Assembly: GCA_027858355.1 (NCBI GenBank)
Contig: JAQICW010000595.1
Span: forward strand, 1-11,821
Direction: 5' to 3'
Origin: Desulfobacula sp.
Lineage (GTDB): Bacteria > Desulfobacterota > Desulfobacteria > Desulfobacterales > Desulfobacteraceae
Length of the DNA: 11,821 nucleotides
Both the position numbers and the translations under genes were made by a program. The notes under the pieces were generated by a model, which worked only from the letters and a program-made list of their open reading frames with translations, was not told the DNA's origin and searched no databases. Positions 7,626 through 11,821 of this stretch are shown piece after piece; positions within the stretch are counted from its first letter, which is position 1; every line of letters starts with the position of its first letter.

Positions 7626-7682
7626 TTAAATATTCATTAAAAGTTTCACTGCTCCTTGGTCACCTCCTTTGATGGAGCAGTG
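7626..7682 (-). promoter_or_regulatory. Leader hairpin with a full-length Shine-Dalgarno loop and a seven-codon ORF
   Basis: A perfect 9-bp inverted repeat (CACTGCTCC 7647-7655, GGAGCAGTG 7674-7682) encloses an 18-base loop. On the minus strand the loop contains AAAGGAGGTGA (7670-7660), the full complement of the 16S anti-Shine-Dalgarno tail. GTG-AAA-CTT-TTA-ATG-AAT-ATT-TAA (7649-7626), a possible MKLLMNI leader, follows 11 bases later. It lies about 50-100 bases upstream of the radical SAM start. The structure is seen; a regulatory role is inferred. Confidence 0.5.
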
Positions 7683-7793
7683 GTTTGATAGTTCGTTCCT
7701 AACCCTTTTATATCTTTACAAAACTTTCTACCTAAGCCACTTAATGGGACCCTATACTGAGATAGAATTTCTTAAGAAGGGTCCAAAAACGGT

Positions 7794-7892
7794 GCTTAAC
7801 TAAGGGATGATTTCGTTGGTCATTTGGAGGGAGAAGAAAAATTGTAAACACACATTATGATGATGCTTGAGGACACAATCCTGCCGTTAAAA
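7794..7892 (+). repeat. attC-like element with both core boxes
   Basis: The left end GCTTAAC (7794-7800) fits the integron RYYYAAC core exactly. The right end GTTAAAA (7886-7892) misses GTTRRRY only at the last base. Pairing from the cores inward is AAC/GTT plus two more pairs, then an unpaired TAA/GCC, then GGGAT (7804-7808) with ATCCT (7878-7882) including one G-T. That order of R box, unpaired spacer and L box is the attC architecture, with a total of 99 bases in the usual size range. The right 16 bases recur inverted at 1636-1651. Confidence 0.5.
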
Positions 7893-8103
7893 TAGAAAAC
7901 TGAAATAAAATTTGATTTGGATGCGATAATTGAAACTAATGGATGACAAATGAGGTGGATAAGAAATCTATACCGGACATGTTCCATTGAAATTTATACG
8001 GCAGCGGTGTCCTCAACAGTATCACCTGAGTATTTCCCCGGGCCTGTAATAGATATAAATCAGGATTTTTATTGAACAGGTATTTTTTATAACCCATTTT
8101 TTA

Positions 8104-8211
8104 TTGATAACGGCATCGGTAAAGATTACTGGTTTTGAAGGTGTCACCGATTTTAATTTCAGCTTCTTCTTTTCAAAATAAACAAAACTACCAGAACGGT
8201 GCCGTTAACAA
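8104..8211 (+). repeat. 108-bp nested palindrome with 16-17 bp terminal inverted repeats
   Basis: TTGATAACGGCATCGGT (8104-8120) matches the reverse complement of ACGGTGCCGTTAACAA (8196-8211) with two substitutions and one extra base. Inside, CTGGTTTTG (8129-8137) pairs with CAAAACTACCAG (8183-8194) around a 3-base bulge, giving a long cruciform-capable arm. The long uninterrupted outer arm is more MITE-like than the attC pattern of the neighbouring copies, but the core and orientation are shared. No ORF inside. Confidence 0.6.
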
Positions 8212-8311
8212 TCCACAGGAGAAATAACAATCGATACGCCGTTCAAGAAGAAAACAAATCCATCGACCAGTTAATATTCAAAAGAAATGCTACTCCCAGA
8301 AGTATCCCGGA

Positions 8312-8360
8312 TGGCCACCCAAAATCCCCCACTCGTGGCCACTTCAAAATCCCCCACCTG
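8312..8360 (+). repeat. IS21 terminal direct repeats
   Basis: TGGCCACCC-AAAATCCCCCACTCG (8312-8335) is followed directly by TGGCCACTTC-AAAATCCCCCACCTG (8336-8360). Multiple terminal repeats of this kind are the binding sites of the IS21 transposase. A third copy of CAAAATCCCCCACCC lies at 8691-8705 inside istA, next to an AGGCCACC. Confidence 0.85.
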
Positions 8361-8432
8361 AACATTCCAAAAATTTGATGTAATTGCTGAAAACTGGAAA
8401 ATTTGGGCAAAAAGGCGACAGATCGTTTAAAT

Positions 8433-8472
8433 TCCCATGTATGTATCACTTGATTAATACATACATGGGAGG
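8433..8472 (+). promoter_or_regulatory. Perfect 14-bp hairpin overlapping the istA ribosome-binding site
   Basis: TCCCATGTATGTAT (8433-8446) and ATACATACATGGGA (8457-8470) are exact reverse complements around a 10-base loop. The 3' arm includes GGGA of the GGGAGG Shine-Dalgarno (8467-8472), which sits 8 bases before the istA ATG. In RNA the stem would hide the ribosome-binding site. Other transposons (IS10, IS50) use such hairpins to silence translation from read-through transcripts. An operator for a dimeric repressor is the alternative. Confidence 0.75.
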
Positions 8473-8480
8473 CAAAAAGG

Positions 8481-11135
8481 ATGAACGTTTTGAAACCAGA
8501 AAAGCTCGTAACAATGGTCACCTTGCTCAAAAAGAAGATCAGTCAGCATGAGATCAGCCGTAAGGTGGGGATAGATCGTAAAACCATTCGAAAATATATT
8601 CTACAGAATGATTTTGGGTCATTCCCTGAAAATAGAGATTTTTTACCTATCGTCGATGTGGTGGTCACCGGCCAGGTTGAAGATAAAAGTCAAAATCCCC
8701 CACCCAGGCCACCGGCCTATTCAGTGGATATAGAAAACATTCTGTTTCATGCCAGATCAGCCTGTGACCCTCACCGCCAATGGATAGAGGAGCAAGTCAG
8801 GTTGGGCAGGAATGCAATGGCCGTTTACCAGGATCTGGTAGAAAGGTTTAATTTTAACCACAAATATAATAGCGTAAAACGCTTTGTCCGAAAATTAAAA
8901 CAAAAAACGCCCAAGCAGTATGACAGGCTGGAATTTTTGCCAGGAGAAGAGGCACAGATAGATTACGGCAAAGGTGCTTTGAGCATGCTTCCTTCCGGCA
9001 CATATCGACGTCCCCGCTTATTTGTCATGACCCTGAAATACTCCCGGCGTTCATTTCGTAAAGTCGTATGGAAATCAGGCCAGGAGGCCTGGGCCAAGCT
9101 CCATGAAGAAGCGTTTCGGTATTTTGGTGGCAGTGTGCAATATGTGGTGTTGGATAATTTAAAAGAAGGCGTTATTAAACCCGACATATATGAACCAGAG
9201 TTGAACCCGGTCTATGCAACAATGCTTAATCATTATGGAGTGGTGGCAGATCCAGCCCGGGTGAGAGATCCGAACAGGAAAGGTACTGTTGAGAATGCCA
9301 TCCAGCACACCCAGGATACGGGCTTAAAGGGACGGCGGTTTGATTCAATTGAGGAGCAGAATAAGTGGTTGATGCATTGGGAAGAAGTTTGGGCTTCAAA
9401 ACGGATACACGGCCGGATGAAACGGCAGGTAGAGAAAATGTTTCAAGAAGAAAAGCCCTATTTGAATCCCTTACCCTTGAAGGGGTTTGACTATTTCCGG
9501 CAAGAGGTCCGTAAAGTGTATGATGATGGAACGATCCAGGTGGAACAATCATATTATTCAGCCCTTCCAGCACCTTTACACCAGAACGTCATAGTCCGGA
9601 TTTATGAGTATGATATTGAAATCATTGATCCCCGTACCATGGAAAAGATCCGTACCCATGTAAAAAGCCATCGGCCCGGCACTGTTAAAATGGACCCGGA
9701 AGACCGTATTTTCAATCCATCCAGGCAGACAAAGTACCTGCTGGGAAAAGCTGAGAGTATAGGTCCTCAAACCAAAAACCTGTGCGAAATTATTTTTGGG
9801 GAACAGGGCCGTACCGGGCAACGGCGCTTGCAGGGAATCGTTAATCTGGCCCGGAAACATGAAGCAGCCATTATTGAGTCGGCTGCTGGAAAAGCCATAG
9901 AAAGGGGGTTGAGAAGCTACAAGTCATTTTGTCGGTTGGTCAAAACACAGAAGTTGTCAACTGATACCAAGGCTGAAAATTCAATCAGCCAGGAGCATAA
10001 ACTGATTCGGTCATCAAACGATTATGGTGATTTTTTCAACAACTTCGCAGCCAAAGCTGGCAATGACCTTATTATATCAAAAGAAGATCTTCCCCAAGTA
10101 TGGCAGAATGCCGATTGGTTGAAGGTGATGACAGCTTTTGGCCTCGAACCTCAAAAACACATGAAAAGCGAAGTCTGGATTAAATCCCCGTTTACCGGAG
10201 AGGAAAATGCCTCTTTGCATATGCATTTAGATCAGAATGTATACAAAGATTTCAGCAGCGGTAAAAGCGGTGGGATTCTCAATTTTTGCCAGGAGCTGTT
10301 GGGTCAACAGGGACAAGTGATGAACTGCTATCAAGTGGCTGCATGGATGCTTGAAAAAGGGATTTCGGATCTGAATACAAGCATTGATCCAAAGCCATTC
10401 CAAGAGCAGATTCCGAAGGAAAACCAGCCTATAAAAGTTGATTTACGGCCTTTTTTAAAATCTGGATACACTGAGTTTGGGAAACGGGGGATCTCCAGGA
10501 AAGCCTGTCACTACCTGGGATGTGGTTACCTGCCGGAAAGAGTAAATGGAAGCAAATCGCCATTAAACGGGCGATTGGTATTTCAAGTACGTGGGATCAG
10601 TCAGGACCTAAAGCCCGAGATTTTAAGCCATGTTGGCCGAGCATTAACAGACCGGCAAACGGATTTGCATGGCAAATATTGGGCCTTTCCTTTTTCCAAA
10701 GGGTTGGAAATTTACAACCAAGATAAACTACTGCTGGACCCTTTGGCCAGAGAGCAGGTGGAGCGTTTTGGCCTTATCCTGGTGGAGGGCTTTTTTGATG
10801 TGGCAGCCCTTGTATCGGCTGGTTGTTTTAACGCAGGAGCTCTCATGGGTTCGCATATCACTGTTGAACAGATCCTTCGATTGAAATTTTTAGCATCACA
10901 TATGCCCATAGGGGCAATCACCCTTTTTCTGGATCGGGATGATGCCGGGCAGAAAGGCTCCAAAAGGGCTCTATCACTGCTCAAGCAAAACGGGTTTACA
11001 GTAAAGGCGTTTGATTGGAAACAAAAGTTTGAACGGCCGGGATGTCCTCCAATAGAGATCAAACCGTTGATAAAAGATCCAACCGACATGTCCTACGCCC
11101 AAATCAAGTATTTGAGGATACATGGGATTATTTAA
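8481..11135 (+). CDS. istA: IS21 IstA transposase fused to a DnaG/TOPRIM primase-like module
   Basis: 884 residues, against about 500 for ordinary IstA. Residues about 10-41 hold the helix-turn-helix (SQHEISRKVGIDRKTIRKYI). The DDE catalytic triad is complete: D161 in EEAQIDYG, D225 in VVLDNLKEGV and E271 in RKGTVENAIQ. The IstA-type tail ends near HKLIRSSNDYGDFFNN (506-521). Residues about 540-630 resemble the DnaG CHC2 zinc-ribbon fold (WIKSPFTGEENASLH, VYKDFSSGKSGGILNF), but the zinc ligands are replaced by Ser and Thr. Residues about 762-870 form a TOPRIM domain with its acidic residues: E769 in LVEGFFDV, D818 and D820 in FLDRDDAG, and K-D866-P-T-D869. The reading frame is continuous, with no stop or shift at the junction. 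The start is supported by GGGAGG 8 bases upstream. It may couple target joining to primed DNA synthesis (inference). Domain calls firm; primase activity untested. Confidence 0.92.
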   Translation: MNVLKPEKLVTMVTLLKKKISQHEISRKVGIDRKTIRKYILQNDFGSFPENRDFLPIVDVVVTGQVEDKSQNPPPRPPAYSVDIENILFHARSACDPHRQWIEEQVRLGRNAMAVYQDLVERFNFNHKYNSVKRFVRKLKQKTPKQYDRLEFLPGEEAQIDYGKGALSMLPSGTYRRPRLFVMTLKYSRRSFRKVVWKSGQEAWAKLHEEAFRYFGGSVQYVVLDNLKEGVIKPDIYEPELNPVYATMLNHYGVVADPARVRDPNRKGTVENAIQHTQDTGLKGRRFDSIEEQNKWLMHWEEVWASKRIHGRMKRQVEKMFQEEKPYLNPLPLKGFDYFRQEVRKVYDDGTIQVEQSYYSALPAPLHQNVIVRIYEYDIEIIDPRTMEKIRTHVKSHRPGTVKMDPEDRIFNPSRQTKYLLGKAESIGPQTKNLCEIIFGEQGRTGQRRLQGIVNLARKHEAAIIESAAGKAIERGLRSYKSFCRLVKTQKLSTDTKAENSISQEHKLIRSSNDYGDFFNNFAAKAGNDLIISKEDLPQVWQNADWLKVMTAFGLEPQKHMKSEVWIKSPFTGEENASLHMHLDQNVYKDFSSGKSGGILNFCQELLGQQGQVMNCYQVAAWMLEKGISDLNTSIDPKPFQEQIPKENQPIKVDLRPFLKSGYTEFGKRGISRKACHYLGCGYLPERVNGSKSPLNGRLVFQVRGISQDLKPEILSHVGRALTDRQTDLHGKYWAFPFSKGLEIYNQDKLLLDPLAREQVERFGLILVEGFFDVAALVSAGCFNAGALMGSHITVEQILRLKFLASHMPIGAITLFLDRDDAGQKGSKRALSLLKQNGFTVKAFDWKQKFERPGCPPIEIKPLIKDPTDMSYAQIKYLRIHGII

Positions 11136-11164
11136 GGGATGAAAAAGAAAAAAAAGGAGAAATC

Positions 11165-11821
11165 ATGAGCATGACAATGGTTGAGATCGAAAAACAATTA
11201 AAGGATCTAAGGTTGAGCGGCATGTTGGGCACCCTTGAGAGCAGAGCCTTGCAGGCCAGTCAGTGTAATGCCGTACTAATCGAGGCGTTATCCTGGTTAC
11301 TTCAGGATGAGATGGATCATCGTTCTTCAAATTTAAGGCAGCGGAGATTCAAGGCTTCGGGGCTTACTGATCTGAAAACACTGACAGAATTTGACTGGAG
11401 TTTTAATCCAAAACTTCCTAAAAATCAGATTTATGAACTGGTGACTGTCAAGTTCATCCAAAATGGGGAACATGCCCTTTTAATAGGGTCTCCGGGAACG
11501 GGCAAAAGTCATATTGCCAAAACCATTGCCCATGCTTCCATTCAATCGTTTCAAAAAACCGTGTACCGGGAGGCTCATGTATTTTTTGAAGATATGTTCG
11601 AGGCCGAACAAACCGGCTAGACAAAAAAAGTTTTGAAATTGTTTTCAGAAGCAGATCTTTTGATTATAGATGATTTGTTCCTACGAAAAAAAATGCCGGC
11701 GGACGCTGCCGACTACTTGCTGGATATCATCATCAATCGCTACTCAAAACGGAAAAGCATAGTGATTACTTCAAATCGACCGATCGAAGACTGGGGATTA
11801 CTTTTAAAAGATAATGCTGCC
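11165..11821 (+). pseudogene. istB: istB AAA+ helper ATPase with an in-frame TAG (3' partial)
   Basis: IstB is the DnaC/DnaA-like AAA+ partner that delivers target DNA to IstA. The ATG at 11165 has AGGAG 5 bases upstream and lies 29 bases after istA, so the two are co-transcribed. The N-terminal IstB region (LRLSGMLGTLESRAL) and Walker A G108-SPGTGKSH are intact. Codon 152 is TAG (11618-11620), yet the same frame continues as clear IstB: Walker B ADLLIIDD (163-170), LRKKMPADAADYLLDII, the sensor-like SIVITSNRPIEDW, then LLLKDNAA at the window edge. A stop here would remove Walker B and inactivate the ATPase. It is a nonsense mutation, a suppressed or recoded amber (pyrrolysine), or a sequencing error. 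The conserved downstream sequence shows that the stop is recent or read through. Confidence 0.85.

Larger units (their letters stand above)
7683..8311. other. Non-coding stretch between the radical SAM leader and the IS21 element
   Basis: No supported gene in about 630 bases. It holds a 7-bp inverted repeat (GGACCCT 7747-7753, AGGGTCC 7778-7784, enclosing the palindrome TTCTTAAGAA at 7769-7778) and the two larger palindromes listed separately. From 8212 to 8311 nothing structured is seen. The IS insertion point is immediately after 8311. Confidence 0.55.
8312..11821 (+). mobile_element. IS21-family insertion sequence carrying a primase-like module (3' partial)
   Basis: The element contains istA and istB in the IS21 order. 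Its left end is placed at the first TGGCCAC of a pair of 24-25 bp direct repeats (8312-8360), because IS21 elements start with TG and have repeated IstA-binding sites at their ends. The right end and any target-site duplication lie outside the window. At over 3.5 kb it is longer than a usual IS21 (2-2.5 kb), the excess being the primase-like extension of IstA. The cut at 8312 is inferred from the repeats, not from a matching right end. Confidence 0.85.

Noticed and set aside
8375..8403. TTGATG and AAAATT 17 bases apart as the istA promoter
   Set aside because: The -10 match is poor; too weak to call without transcript data.
11042..11164. Upstream extension of istB to an earlier ATG
   Set aside because: It overlaps the end of istA, has no ribosome-binding site, and the canonical IstB N-terminus begins after the AGGAG-preceded ATG at 11165.

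Overview
The window is AT-rich bacterial DNA, most likely from a motile Gram-negative of the sulfate-reducer type (Desulfobacterota). That assignment is an inference from the large flagellin, the 25-30 residue repeat protein and the IS21-type element; there is no rRNA or marker gene to settle it. Coding density is high in the IS and low in the middle, as in an accessory region.

Layout. (1) Positions 1-1089 (+): the 3' part of a gene for a tandem-repeat protein ending in a degenerate receiver-like domain. (2) 1090-1798: a gene-free gap. (3) 1799-3838 (-): a 679-residue flagellin with normal polymerisation ends, a flagellin IN motif and a C-type lectin-like domain in the surface-exposed centre. 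(4) 4151-4468 (+): a small XRE regulator divergent from the flagellin. (5) 5192-6727 (-): a compact UvrD/Rep-type helicase, and 6889-7578 (-): a DUF5131-type radical SAM protein. Each has its own Rho-independent terminator. (6) 7579-8311: non-coding DNA rich in inverted repeats, including a hairpin whose loop copies the 16S rRNA 3' tail. (7) 8312 to the window end (+): an IS21-family element whose IstA transposase is fused to a DnaG/TOPRIM primase-like module, followed by istB with an in-frame TAG. A perfect 14-bp hairpin overlaps the istA ribosome-binding site.

The gaps from about 4500 to 8211 hold imperfect palindromes that share a TTAACGGC core, nearly all in the same orientation. They resemble integron attC sites or a MITE/REP family, and the helicase and radical SAM genes sit between them like cassettes.

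The strongest candidates for something undescribed are the transposase-primase fusion and the lectin-bearing flagellin. The 16S-tail-mimic hairpin and the palindrome array come next. No phage structural genes, CRISPR array, tRNA or rRNA were seen.
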